56,127 nt of DNA, from positions 1 to 56,127 of the forward strand of contig DHKE01000001.1 in the NCBI GenBank assembly GCA_002404675.1. The letters are read 5' to 3'. Shown piece by piece: positions 19,198-27,467 of this stretch. The first letter of the stretch is position 1. Every line of letters starts with the position of its first letter. The translations under genes were made by a program, and so were the position numbers. Source of the DNA: Porphyromonadaceae bacterium UBA4702. Lineage in GTDB: Bacteria > Bacteroidota > Bacteroidia > Bacteroidales > Muribaculaceae. The notes beneath the pieces were generated by a model. That model made no database searches. It saw only the letters and a program-made list of their open reading frames with translations, and was not told the origin of the DNA.

Positions 19198-20212
19198 CAA
19201 GACAACGGGACTTACCCCCTCCGACTTCAAGAACGGACAGACGGCACGCTGGTGTCCGGGCTGCGGCGACCATGCCATCCTCAGCGTGCTTCTCAAGGCA
19301 ATGGCCGAAGTGGGCGTGGAGCCGCGCAACACCGCTGTCATCTCTGGTATCGGCTGCAGCTCGCGTCTGCCGTACTATATGAATACCTATGGAATGCACA
19401 CCATCCACGGTCGCGCAGCTGCGATAGCCACCGGCCTGAAGACCACGCGCCCGGACCTCATGGTATGGCAGGTTTCCGGCGACGGCGACGGCCTCGCCAT
19501 TGGCGGCAACCATTTCATACACGCCGTGCGCCGCAACATCGACATCAACATCCTGATGTTCAACAACAAGATATACGGCCTCACCAAGGGGCAGTATTCA
19601 CCCACGTCTGCACGCGGCACTGTCTCCAAGTCAAGCCCTTACGGCACAACCGAAGACCCGTTCATCCCCGCTGAGCTCTGCTTCGGCGCACGCGGCAGCT
19701 TCTTTGCTCGCAGCTTTGACGTCGCCCTCGACACCACAAAGGAGGTTATGGTCGCAGCTGCACGCCACAAGGGTGCGGCTGTCGTCGAGATATTGCAGAA
19801 CTGCGTGATATTCAACAACGGCATACACTCCTATATGACCAGCAAGGAAAACCGCGACGAACACACCATACACCTGCGCCACGGCGAGAAGATGCTCTTC
19901 GGCAAGGACTTGCGCAAGGGCCTGGTGCAGAGCGGCTTTGGCGTCAAGGCTGTCGTCATCGGCGAGGACGGCTGGACCATGGACGACGTGCTGGTGCATG
20001 ACGCGCATTGCGCCAACAACTTCATACAGCAGCAACTGGCGATGATGGATGGCCACGAGCTGCCGCTGGCCATAGGCGTGATACGCGACCATGAAGCCCC
20101 GAGCTATGAGGCTGACGTGGAGGCGCAGGTGCGCGAGGTGCGCGAAAAACACGGCTTCTCCGACCTGCGCAGCATGATACTCAACACCCATGAAACATGG
20201 GAGGTGAAATAG
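19187..20212 (+). CDS. korB: 2-oxoacid (2-oxoglutarate):ferredoxin oxidoreductase, beta subunit
   Basis: The 341-residue thiamine-diphosphate-binding partner of KorA. I chose ATG 19187 (MESNKTTGL), inside the korA end, because conserved sequence starts soon after; an upstream in-frame start at 19163 would lengthen the overlap. Signatures: CPGCGDHAIL with paired cysteines, SGIGCSSRLPYY, the TPP/Mg motif SGDGDGLAIGGNHF, and NNKIYGLTKGQYSPTS. It lacks a ferredoxin domain, as expected for KorB. Confidence 0.93.
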   Translation: MESNKTTGLTPSDFKNGQTARWCPGCGDHAILSVLLKAMAEVGVEPRNTAVISGIGCSSRLPYYMNTYGMHTIHGRAAAIATGLKTTRPDLMVWQVSGDGDGLAIGGNHFIHAVRRNIDINILMFNNKIYGLTKGQYSPTSARGTVSKSSPYGTTEDPFIPAELCFGARGSFFARSFDVALDTTKEVMVAAARHKGAAVVEILQNCVIFNNGIHSYMTSKENRDEHTIHLRHGEKMLFGKDLRKGLVQSGFGVKAVVIGEDGWTMDDVLVHDAHCANNFIQQQLAMMDGHELPLAIGVIRDHEAPSYEADVEAQVREVREKHGFSDLRSMILNTHETWEVK

Positions 20213-20254
20213 CGGTTTTCAGGCTCTGATAAGCCCTCCCCAGCGGGTTTTACC

Positions 20255-20298
20255 CCCAAATTCTGCACAAAAGCGAATTTTTTGTGCAAGAAATTGGG
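20255..20298 (+). terminator. Long imperfect hairpin downstream of korB
   Basis: CCCAA/TTGGG, TTCT/AGAA and GCACAAAA/TTTTGTGC stack into one long stem broken by a mismatch and a bulge. It probably ends korAB transcripts, although the T-rich part lies within the stem rather than after it. Confidence 0.45.
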
Positions 20299-20303
20299 TA
20301 AAT

Positions 20304-20321
20304 ATTTCCGTAATCGGAAAT
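20304..20321. promoter_or_regulatory. Palindrome upstream of acpP-fabF, candidate operator
   Basis: A perfect 7-bp inverted repeat, ATTTCCG-TAAT-CGGAAAT, lies just upstream of the likely acpP -7 element, where a repressor or activator could act. Confidence 0.4.
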
Positions 20322-20328
20322 TAATTGC

Positions 20329-20336
20329 TTACTTTG
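20329..20336 (+). promoter_or_regulatory. Putative -7 element of the acpP promoter
   Basis: TTACTTTG is one base from TAnnTTTG and lies 46 bases before the acpP start. Confidence 0.4.
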
Positions 20337-20381
20337 CAGCCTGAAAATTAGAAAGTAGTATTAACGTAAAATCTTAGAGAC

Positions 20382-20621
20382 ATGTCTGACATTGCATCAA
20401 GAGTAAAAGCTATCATCGTAGACAAACTCAGTGTCGATGAAGCCGAAGTAACTCCCAACGCCGAGTTCACCAAAGACCTCGGTGCAGACTCACTGGATAC
20501 AGTGGAGCTGATCATGGAGTTCGAGAAGGAGTTCGGCATCACCATCCCCGACGAGGACGCTGAGAAGATCACGACTGTAGGTGACGCTATCTCGTACATC
20601 GAGAAGAGCGAGAACAAATAA
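20382..20621 (+). CDS. acpP: Acyl carrier protein
   Basis: A 79-residue acidic cytoplasmic carrier that holds growing fatty-acyl chains on a phosphopantetheine arm. The attachment serine is Ser37 in the DSL motif ([19 protein letters not shown]). Length and the flanking acidic helices are typical. fabF follows 30 bases downstream, the common acpP-fabF fatty-acid synthesis arrangement. Confidence 0.97.
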   Translation: MSDIASRVKAIIVDKLSVDEAEVTPNAEFTKDLGADSLDTVELIMEFEKEFGITIPDEDAEKITTVGDAISYIEKSENK

Positions 20622-20651
20622 TTTCCAAACCAGAACCCAACCATTCCGCCT

Positions 20652-21914
20652 ATGGAATTAAAGAGAGTAGTAGTGACCGGGTTGGGAACGCTCAGCCCCA
20701 TCGGCAATGACGTCGAGACGACATGGAAAAATGCCGTTGCGGGTGTGAGCGGCGCCGCCCCGATCACGCATTTCGACGCTGAGCTGTTCAAGACGAAGTT
20801 CGCCTGCGAGGTGAAGGATTTCAACCCTGCGGACAGGTTTGACAGAAAGAAGGCTCGCCAGCTGGATCTGTACGCTATGTATGCGTTGGTGGCTGCTGAC
20901 GAGGCTATCGCCAATGCAGGCATAGATGCCGAGGGCATTGACAAGAACCGTGTCGGTGTAATCTTTGCTGCCGGCATCGGCGGTCTGCACACTTTCGAGG
21001 AGGAAGCGGGCTATTATGCCCTTAACAAAGACAAGGGGCCGAAATACAACCCCTTCTTCATCCCCAAAATGATTGCCGACATCGCCGCCGGGCAGATTTC
21101 AATCGACCATGGGTTCCGCGGCCCCAACTTCGCGACCGTTTCTGCCTGTGCTTCGTCCAACAATGCCCTCATCGATGCGTTCAACTATGTACGTCTGGGC
21201 ATGGCAGACGCTATCGTCGCCGGCGGTGCCGAAGCTGCTGTATTCCCTGCCGGAGTGGGTGGCTTCAATTCGATGAAGGCTCTCTCGACCCGCAACGATG
21301 ACCCCAAGGGCGCATCTCGCCCCTTCAGCGGCTCGCGTGACGGGTTCGTAATCGGTGAGGGCGCGGCAGCCCTGGTGCTTGAGGAGCTCGAGCACGCCAA
21401 GGCTCGCGGCGCGCACATCTATGCCGAAGTTGCCGGCGGCGGCATGAGCGCTGATGCTTATCACATCACTGCCACTCATCCCGAGGGTCTCGGCGCTGTC
21501 CTCGTAATGGAGAACGCGCTCCGCGACGCTGGCATGAAGCCCGAGGACATCGACTATGTCAACCTCCACGGCACATCAACGCCTGTAGGCGACGTGAGTG
21601 AGGCCAAAGCTATCCGCAAGGTCTTCGGAGACCATGCGTACAAGATGAGCCTCAGCTCAACCAAGTCGATGACCGGACACCTTCTTGGCGCGGCTGGTGC
21701 TATTGAGGCGCTGCTCACCGTCAAGGCTATCACCGACGGTATCGTACCCCCGACCATCAACCATGAGGAAGGCGACAACGATCCCGAAGTGGACTACGGC
21801 ATGGACTTCACCTTCAACAAGGCGAAAAAACGCGAAATCAACGCTGCTCTGAGCAACACATTCGGTTTTGGCGGCCACAATGCTGCCCTTATCCTCAAGA
21901 AATACAAAGGATAA
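20652..21914 (+). CDS. fabF: 3-oxoacyl-[acyl-carrier-protein] synthase II
   Basis: Condensing enzyme that extends acyl-ACP with malonyl-ACP in type II fatty-acid synthesis. The 420-residue protein has the thiolase-fold Cys-His-His triad in its usual contexts: Cys in VSACASSNNALIDAF, His in NLHGTSTPVGD and His in KSMTGHLLGAAG. It also carries the N-terminal RVVVTGLGTLSPIGND and the C-terminal NTFGFGGHNAALIL. It forms an operon with acpP and is followed by a terminator. Confidence 0.97.
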   Translation: MELKRVVVTGLGTLSPIGNDVETTWKNAVAGVSGAAPITHFDAELFKTKFACEVKDFNPADRFDRKKARQLDLYAMYALVAADEAIANAGIDAEGIDKNRVGVIFAAGIGGLHTFEEEAGYYALNKDKGPKYNPFFIPKMIADIAAGQISIDHGFRGPNFATVSACASSNNALIDAFNYVRLGMADAIVAGGAEAAVFPAGVGGFNSMKALSTRNDDPKGASRPFSGSRDGFVIGEGAAALVLEELEHAKARGAHIYAEVAGGGMSADAYHITATHPEGLGAVLVMENALRDAGMKPEDIDYVNLHGTSTPVGDVSEAKAIRKVFGDHAYKMSLSSTKSMTGHLLGAAGAIEALLTVKAITDGIVPPTINHEEGDNDPEVDYGMDFTFNKAKKREINAALSNTFGFGGHNAALILKKYKG

Positions 21915-21945
21915 GCCGTAGTCAGAGACAAGCCCCCGACTATAC

Positions 21946-21990
21946 CGCCCCCTGCAAAAGAGTTACTCTTAGGCAGAGGGCGTTTTCTTT
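21946..21990 (+). terminator. Terminator after fabF
   Basis: CGCCCCCTGC pairs with GCAGAGGGCG (one mismatch), followed by TTTTCTTTT. It lies 31 bases after the fabF stop. Confidence 0.7.
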
Positions 21991-22086
21991 TCCAGTGCCG
22001 AGGGCGGATTGTCGCGCCGCAGCCGGCCGGTGAATGGAATCCAGTTCAAAGTGCAAAATCTGATTTGGGCGTGGGGAACGTTGCAT

Positions 22087-22117
22087 TTTGCGGATTCGGA
22101 TTATTTTCATAACTTTG
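22087..22117 (+). promoter_or_regulatory. Promoter of the NgoBV-like R-M operon
   Basis: TTTG (22087-22090), 19 bases, then TAACTTTG (22110-22117): a full match to the Bacteroidales promoter. The methyltransferase start is 31 bases downstream. Confidence 0.7.
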
Positions 22118-22147
22118 CGTCAAACTGAAATCTAACAGCAAAGCGTC

Positions 22148-23446
22148 ATGCTCGACAAGACGGTCAGATTCATAGATCTTTTCGCTGGGATAGGCGGCAT
22201 CCGCACAGGCTTGTCACAGGCATTGGGAGATGCAGGGTTCACTCCGCAGTGTGTCCTGACATCGGAGATAAAGCCATACGCTATAAGAGTGCTGCAAGAC
22301 AATTATCCTCAAGAATCGCTTGTCGGCGACGTGACTCAACTCGACACCGCAGACATCCCTGATTTTGACATCTTGTGTGCTGGATTTCCTTGTCAGGCAT
22401 TTTCGTCCGCAGGCAAACGGCATGGCTTTGCCGATACACGAGGTACGTTGTTCTTTGAGGTAGAGCGCATTTTGAGGGAAAAGAAGCCCAAGGGCTTCAT
22501 CCTCGAAAATGTCGAGGGTCTTGTTTCGCACGATAACGGCAAAACGCTTGATGTGATACTGACAAGTCTAAGGGCATTGGGCTACAAAGTGACGTACCGC
22601 GTTCTCAACTCGCGCGATTTTGGCGTACCGCAAGAGCGCAAACGCATATACATCACTGGAACTTTCAGCACAGACCCCAACCTCGACAACTTTCCAGGCT
22701 CGTCAAAGACGGTTGGCGATATACTCGAAAGGGGAATCCCCGCCGAGAGCAGCCCGTTTATCGACTCGCTGCTCAGCCATTACTCAGTGTCTGACCTTTA
22801 CGGCAAGTCCATCAAAGACAAGCGCGGAGGCGGAAGCAACATCCACTCTTGGGACTTGGAAATCAAAGGAGCTGTTTCTATTGACCAAAAGACGTTGCTC
22901 AACTGCATGTTGCGTGAGCGAAGAAAAAAGAAATGGGCAGAAGAAATCGGCATCGACTGGATGGATGGCATGCCGCTGACCCTGAATCAAATACATACAT
23001 TCTTCCCTCATCCGCAACTTGGAGAGATGCTCGAAGATCTTGTTTGCAAGGGGTATCTGAAATATGAACACCCCAAACAGAAGAAGACACACACAGACCT
23101 GTTTGGCAGGACTACCACTGTCCGCGAACCTGATACATCACTGCCCAAGGGGTATAACATAGTTGCGGGCAAGCTGAGCTTCGAGATAAGCAAGGTCCTT
23201 GATCCTGCAGACGTTGCGCCGACACTGGTGGCAACTGATATGCAGAAACTGTATGTGTCTGACGGCGAGGGTCTGCGGCGGCTCACGCTGCGTGAGGGAC
23301 TGCGCTTGTTCGGCTATCCTGAAACAATGAACCTGAACGTGTCTGAAAAAGAGGGGTTTGACTTGCTGGGTAACACTGTTGCCGTACCAGTAATAAAAGC
23401 AGTGTCATCACGCCTGATAACAGCACTAAATACACCTGCGACATGA
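22148..23446 (+). CDS. DNA (cytosine-5-)-methyltransferase, NgoBV/NlaIV-like
   Basis: A 432-residue C5-cytosine methyltransferase that protects host DNA. Family motifs are in order: FIDLFAGIGG (motif I, 8-17), the catalytic Cys82 in GFPCQAFSSAG (IV), ENV at 120-122 (VI), QERKRIYI (VIII), a target-recognition region of about 190 residues, and GNTVAVPVI (X). The downstream gene overlaps by four bases (ATGA) and resembles NgoBV-type nucleases, so the predicted target is GGNNCC. Specificity is inferred from the partner, not read from the recognition region. Confidence 0.9.
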   Translation: MLDKTVRFIDLFAGIGGIRTGLSQALGDAGFTPQCVLTSEIKPYAIRVLQDNYPQESLVGDVTQLDTADIPDFDILCAGFPCQAFSSAGKRHGFADTRGTLFFEVERILREKKPKGFILENVEGLVSHDNGKTLDVILTSLRALGYKVTYRVLNSRDFGVPQERKRIYITGTFSTDPNLDNFPGSSKTVGDILERGIPAESSPFIDSLLSHYSVSDLYGKSIKDKRGGGSNIHSWDLEIKGAVSIDQKTLLNCMLRERRKKKWAEEIGIDWMDGMPLTLNQIHTFFPHPQLGEMLEDLVCKGYLKYEHPKQKKTHTDLFGRTTTVREPDTSLPKGYNIVAGKLSFEISKVLDPADVAPTLVATDMQKLYVSDGEGLRRLTLREGLRLFGYPETMNLNVSEKEGFDLLGNTVAVPVIKAVSSRLITALNTPAT

Positions 23447-24189
23447 ACAGCCTCATGAAACTGACAGCAGAACAAGTCTACAACAAGCTGCTGAAAGAAG
23501 ACAACATAATGGAAGAAGAGGGACAAATCCGTTTCTTCCTTGGGAACGTTGACATAATAGTACGGCAAAAGGATGTCGTGGGCAACATAATTCAGGAATG
23601 GCTCGAGGGTTGGCTGTCAAAGAACGGCATCGCATTTGACCGCAATGTCAATTCACAGATGCCGCCTGATGTTTTCCTCGACCCTGAAGACCACACTCGC
23701 GAACTGCTCGAGGTGAAAGCGTTCAACCGAGATGCCTCGCCTGGCTTTGACATCGCCGATTTCAAGGCATACGCACGCGAAATAGTCGCTTCGCCGTATA
23801 TGCTGCATACAAAGTACCTTATATTCGGCTACAGAATGTCCGACGACGGCATAGTCACAATACGCGGACTGTGGCTCAAGAATGTGTGGGAGATATGCCG
23901 CTCTATGGATAGCTGGGCACTTAACGTGCAGTATAAGAACAAGGTAATCCATAAGATACGCCCTGCGACATGGTACAGCAACAACCGCCGGTTTCCTCTG
24001 TTCAAATCGTTGGAACACTACTTGTCTGCGATTGAAGAGACGCTGTTCGGCTACCCCGACACGCACGCTGTTGCAACTGGCTGGCGGCGCAGGATGGTTG
24101 CCGCCTATCAGGATTTCTATGGGATAAAACTATCCATCCCCCGCTGGGATGAGATTGAAGACATATACCGTCCAGCAGCTGACAAATGA
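23443..24189 (+). CDS. Type II restriction endonuclease, NgoBV-like (predicted GGNNCC)
   Basis: A 248-residue nuclease, start fixed by the ATGA overlap with the methyltransferase. It carries a PD-(D/E)xK-type core: Pro75-Asp76 in MPPDVFLD, then Glu90-x-Lys92 in LLEVKAFN. The stretch PPDVFL...ELLEVKAFNRDASPGFDIADF and the Trp-rich second half resemble the NgoBV/NlaIV family as I remember it; family assignment is moderately sure. It appears full length with no internal stop. The order methyltransferase first, nuclease coupled behind, suits safe establishment of the system. Confidence 0.72.
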   Translation: MNSLMKLTAEQVYNKLLKEDNIMEEEGQIRFFLGNVDIIVRQKDVVGNIIQEWLEGWLSKNGIAFDRNVNSQMPPDVFLDPEDHTRELLEVKAFNRDASPGFDIADFKAYAREIVASPYMLHTKYLIFGYRMSDDGIVTIRGLWLKNVWEICRSMDSWALNVQYKNKVIHKIRPATWYSNNRRFPLFKSLEHYLSAIEETLFGYPDTHAVATGWRRRMVAAYQDFYGIKLSIPRWDEIEDIYRPAADK

Positions 24190-24314
24190 GCGGCTTTTCC
24201 TTTGGCTGACACTGCTTATCCATAAGCATCAAAATAAACTGACGCTGTGCCGCATTTGCCTGCCAAAAGCAATCGCCCACATTGCATCAAATCAATCAGT
24301 TGAATAAACAATTT

Positions 24315-24581
24315 ATGAAAATCGAACTTTTTGTGGTCAATGACCAATATGCAGTAGAATGTGTCGAAAACGGAGACTTGGAAGCTCTCCGCGAGTATCT
24401 CTCTGACCCAAGTTGCTATGCAACACTTGACGGCCCGATAACCCTCAATTCTGAGGCAGAGGCAGCAGCATACATAGACGGTCTCTTTTATGGGTTCGTT
24501 GAGCGCGCTCCTGCTGAAAGATGGGTTCTCCGTGCCGACAACCCAGATGACAAAGCCATTATTGACATCTTCAACGAATAG
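24315..24581 (+). CDS. Small acidic protein of unknown function
   Basis: An 88-residue acidic protein from ATG 24315 (MKIELFVVND); an in-frame TTG at 24300 or 24282 would add only a few residues. I recognise no family. It has no signal peptide or membrane segment and begins with a beta-strand-like start followed by Glu/Ala-rich helices. It stands alone between the NgoBV-like system and a lipoprotein gene. Its base composition is close to that of its neighbours. Confidence 0.55.
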   Translation: MKIELFVVNDQYAVECVENGDLEALREYLSDPSCYATLDGPITLNSEAEAAAYIDGLFYGFVERAPAERWVLRADNPDDKAIIDIFNE

Positions 24582-24613
24582 TTGTCAGGTCTGTACAAAA
24601 TACACATGTCTGA

Positions 24614-24637
24614 GGGTGCGTCTATTTTGACACACCC
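24614..24637 (+). terminator. Hairpin downstream of the small acidic protein gene
   Basis: GGGTGCGTC pairs with GACACACCC (one mismatch) around a TATTTT loop. No T run follows. The right half, ATTTTGACACACCCC, recurs exactly at 54562-54576. Confidence 0.4.
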
Positions 24638-24722
24638 CCTACGAAATTGAGTTCTACAAAATATTGAACCAACGTTGCACTTGCCTCTGCGTGTTCCGAA
24701 AAATTGATGTAAATTTGTGGAT

Positions 24723-25838
24723 ATGAAACATTTCTCCCTGCTGATAGCAGCTTTTCTTGCCGCCCTTGTGTTGACGGGATGCGGCAAGAACGAGTTCCAT
24801 GTCGAGGCCTCGCTGCCAGCTTCCGTTACACAGGTCTATGAGCTGACATATTACGCTTCCGACAGCAAAAAAGGCTGGATCACGGAGACAGTCCTCTCGG
24901 TCACCCAAGGGAAGGGTGCTGTGACGTGCGTCACGCGCAACCCCTCAATGGTGTGGGTCGCCGTGACTGGCTCTGCTGTGCCGGCTGTGGCATTTTATGC
25001 CGAGCGCGGCGACAAAATCACCATTTCCGGCAAAGATGCCGACCCGCTGACCTGGGACATCGGCGGCAACGACCTGAACGAGCGGTGGAGCAAATGGCGG
25101 CAGCAGAACGCGGCAGCCTTGCGCTCGCGCCAGGGCAAACTCATCAACCCTGCCGTGGCGAAATATGTCAAGGCCAACAAGTCGGACATCCTCTCGACCG
25201 TGCTGCTGCTCACCTCATACGTGCGCAGTGTCAATGAGAAGGAGTTTGCCGAACTGTGGAACATGCTCGATGCTGACGCTCGTGATCAGGAGATGATAAC
25301 AGCAATAGGGCGTGCCGACAAGCTGGCCTCCGCGCCAGTTGACAAGCCTCTGTGCATCACTGACCTCAAGCTGCACGCCATGGGGGAGAGCATTGCCACT
25401 GTCCGCCCGGCGGATGCTGATGCGTTGCTGCTGTATTTCTGGCAGGGCAACGAGCCGCAGCGGCACGCTGACATTGACTCGCTGCGTGCTGTAATGAAAG
25501 AACAGCGCGAGCGTGCCGGCAAGCGGCTGACAGCCGTTGACGTGGCTCTGACAGCCGACTCCATGTCGTGGCTCAATACTGTCCGCCTCGATTCCGCAGA
25601 CTGCCGGGGGTGGCTGCACACATGGGCGCCCGGAGGCCGTATGCACTCCTCAATATACACCCTCGACATACCTGCTACGCCGTGGTTTGTGGTCGTGGAC
25701 AGTCGTGGCAACCAGGCATACCGAGGGCCGGAGAGCAAGGCGGCTTTGAAGCAGGTGCGTGCGCTGCTGAGCAAGGCCAAGACGCAGAAGGACAAAGCCC
25801 CGGAAGACAAGACAACGGCTAAAGAAACGCGCCCATGA
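24723..25838 (+). CDS. Lipoprotein with DUF4369-like N domain and thioredoxin-like C domain
   Basis: A 371-residue lipoprotein from ATG 24723, with lipobox LTGC near residue 20. The first ~120 residues resemble the DUF4369 beta domain seen in front of thioredoxin-like proteins of Bacteroidota (AVAFYAERGDKITISGK). The second half has a thioredoxin-like outline (LLLYFWQGNEP, TPWFVVVDSRGNQAYRGP) but lacks a CxxC redox pair, so disulfide chemistry is unlikely. Its last four bases overlap the start of the yifB gene (ATGA). Confidence 0.75.
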   Translation: MKHFSLLIAAFLAALVLTGCGKNEFHVEASLPASVTQVYELTYYASDSKKGWITETVLSVTQGKGAVTCVTRNPSMVWVAVTGSAVPAVAFYAERGDKITISGKDADPLTWDIGGNDLNERWSKWRQQNAAALRSRQGKLINPAVAKYVKANKSDILSTVLLLTSYVRSVNEKEFAELWNMLDADARDQEMITAIGRADKLASAPVDKPLCITDLKLHAMGESIATVRPADADALLLYFWQGNEPQRHADIDSLRAVMKEQRERAGKRLTAVDVALTADSMSWLNTVRLDSADCRGWLHTWAPGGRMHSSIYTLDIPATPWFVVVDSRGNQAYRGPESKAALKQVRALLSKAKTQKDKAPEDKTTAKETRP

Positions 25839-27385
25839 AGCTGACCAAGATAACCTCCGCTTCCATACACGGCATCGACGCTTTTGCAGTCACGGTGGAG
25901 ACACTCGTGGAGCGAGGCGTGATGTTCACGATAGTCGGGCTGCCTGATGCTGCCATCAAGGAGAGCCACACGCGCATCACCTCGGCGTTGAAGCACAGCG
26001 GCATAGAGTTCCCTCACCGCCGCACAGTCATCAACCTTTCGCCGGCAGACGTGCGCAAGGAGGGAGCGGCTTTCGACCTCCCGATGGCGATAGGCATACT
26101 CGCCTCCAATGAACTCATAGATGACGCTGCCCTGCAGGGGGTGATGATGACCGGCGAACTGTCACTCGACGGCACGGTATTGCCGGTGCGGGGCATACTG
26201 CCGATGGCGATAAAGGCGCGGCAGATGGGCTTGAGGCGCATGATAGTGCCTGCCGCCAATGCTGTCGAGGCGGCGGTTGTGGACAATGTGGAGATATACG
26301 GCGTGTCCTCGCTTGCCGAGGCTGTCGCCCTGCTGAAAGGGGAGGAGGACGCTGTGCAGCCTACAGTCATCAACACCCGCGAGCTGTTCTCGATGCAGTC
26401 CGAGGTGTTTGACGTCGATTTTAGCGACGTCAAAGGACAGGAGGCTGTCAAGCGTGCCCTTGAAGTGGCGTGTGCCGGCGGACATAACATACTGATGGTC
26501 GGCGCGCCCGGTTCGGGCAAGTCGATGATGGCTAAGCGAATACCCACTATAATGCCGCCGTTGAGCCTGCACGAGGCTCTCGAGACCACCAAGATACATT
26601 CCGTGGCTGGCAAGCTGAAGTCCGGCTCGATGCTGATGACGCACCGCCCGTTCCGCATGCCGCACCATACGGTCTCGCCTGTAGCCCTTGTCGGCGGCGG
26701 CTCAAACCCACAGCCCGGCGAAATATCGCTCGCGCACAACGGCATCCTGTTTCTCGACGAGTTCCCGGAATTTCCGCGCACAGTGCTTGAAGTGCTGCGC
26801 CAGCCTATGGAAGACCGCGTTATAACCGTCTCGCGGGCGCGGTACAGTGTGGACTATCCTGCATCGTTCATGCTTGTGGCATCCATGAACCCCTGTCCCT
26901 GCGGCTATTACGGTCACCCCACACGCCGCTGCACCTGCCAGCCCGGGCAGGTGGCGAAATACATGAACCGCATCTCCGGGCCGCTCATGGACCGCATCGA
27001 CCTTCAGATAGAGATACAGCCCGTGGAGTTTGACGACATGGCCTCACGAGGCCCTGCGCTCGACAGCGCGACGATGCGGGCCAACGTGGTGCGGGCGCGC
27101 AGCATACAGCAGCAGCGGTATGCCGGCGAGCCGGGAGTGTACTGCAACGCGCAGATGAACTCGCGGCTGCTGCACCGCTACGCATGGCCCGACGAGGCCG
27201 GCCTCGCCCGCCTGAAGGACCGCATGACGCGCCTGAACATGTCGGCACGCGCCTTTGACCGCATACTGCGCGTGGCTCGCACCATCGCCGACCTCGAAGG
27301 CGCGGAAAACGTGTCGCAGACGCACATCGCCGAGGCAATAGGCTACCGAAGCCTCGACCGTGGCAACTGGGGCAACGTCTTCTGA
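25835..27385 (+). CDS. YifB/ComM family AAA+ ATPase (Mg-chelatase-like)
   Basis: A 516-residue cytoplasmic ATPase of the YifB/ComM family, which in naturally transformable bacteria drives branch migration while incoming DNA is integrated. An N-terminal Lon-substrate-like domain (MLTKITSASIHGIDAF context, HRRTVINLSPADVRKEG) is followed by the AAA+ core with Walker A GAPGSGKS, Walker B ILFLDEFPEF and a cysteine cluster (NPCPCGYYGHPTRRCTC). It ends in the Mg-chelatase C-terminal helical domain. Length is normal. The gene starts inside the end of the lipoprotein gene and is followed by an MFS transporter gene and yraN. yifB and yraN are neighbours in many bacteria. Confidence 0.92.
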   Translation: MKLTKITSASIHGIDAFAVTVETLVERGVMFTIVGLPDAAIKESHTRITSALKHSGIEFPHRRTVINLSPADVRKEGAAFDLPMAIGILASNELIDDAALQGVMMTGELSLDGTVLPVRGILPMAIKARQMGLRRMIVPAANAVEAAVVDNVEIYGVSSLAEAVALLKGEEDAVQPTVINTRELFSMQSEVFDVDFSDVKGQEAVKRALEVACAGGHNILMVGAPGSGKSMMAKRIPTIMPPLSLHEALETTKIHSVAGKLKSGSMLMTHRPFRMPHHTVSPVALVGGGSNPQPGEISLAHNGILFLDEFPEFPRTVLEVLRQPMEDRVITVSRARYSVDYPASFMLVASMNPCPCGYYGHPTRRCTCQPGQVAKYMNRISGPLMDRIDLQIEIQPVEFDDMASRGPALDSATMRANVVRARSIQQQRYAGEPGVYCNAQMNSRLLHRYAWPDEAGLARLKDRMTRLNMSARAFDRILRVARTIADLEGAENVSQTHIAEAIGYRSLDRGNWGNVF

Positions 27386-27467
27386 CCATACGCACTCTGC
27401 CGACAGCCTACTCACCTGCTCTCCCTCACAGACAAGAACAGATGAACAAACAACCCTAATACCTGAA

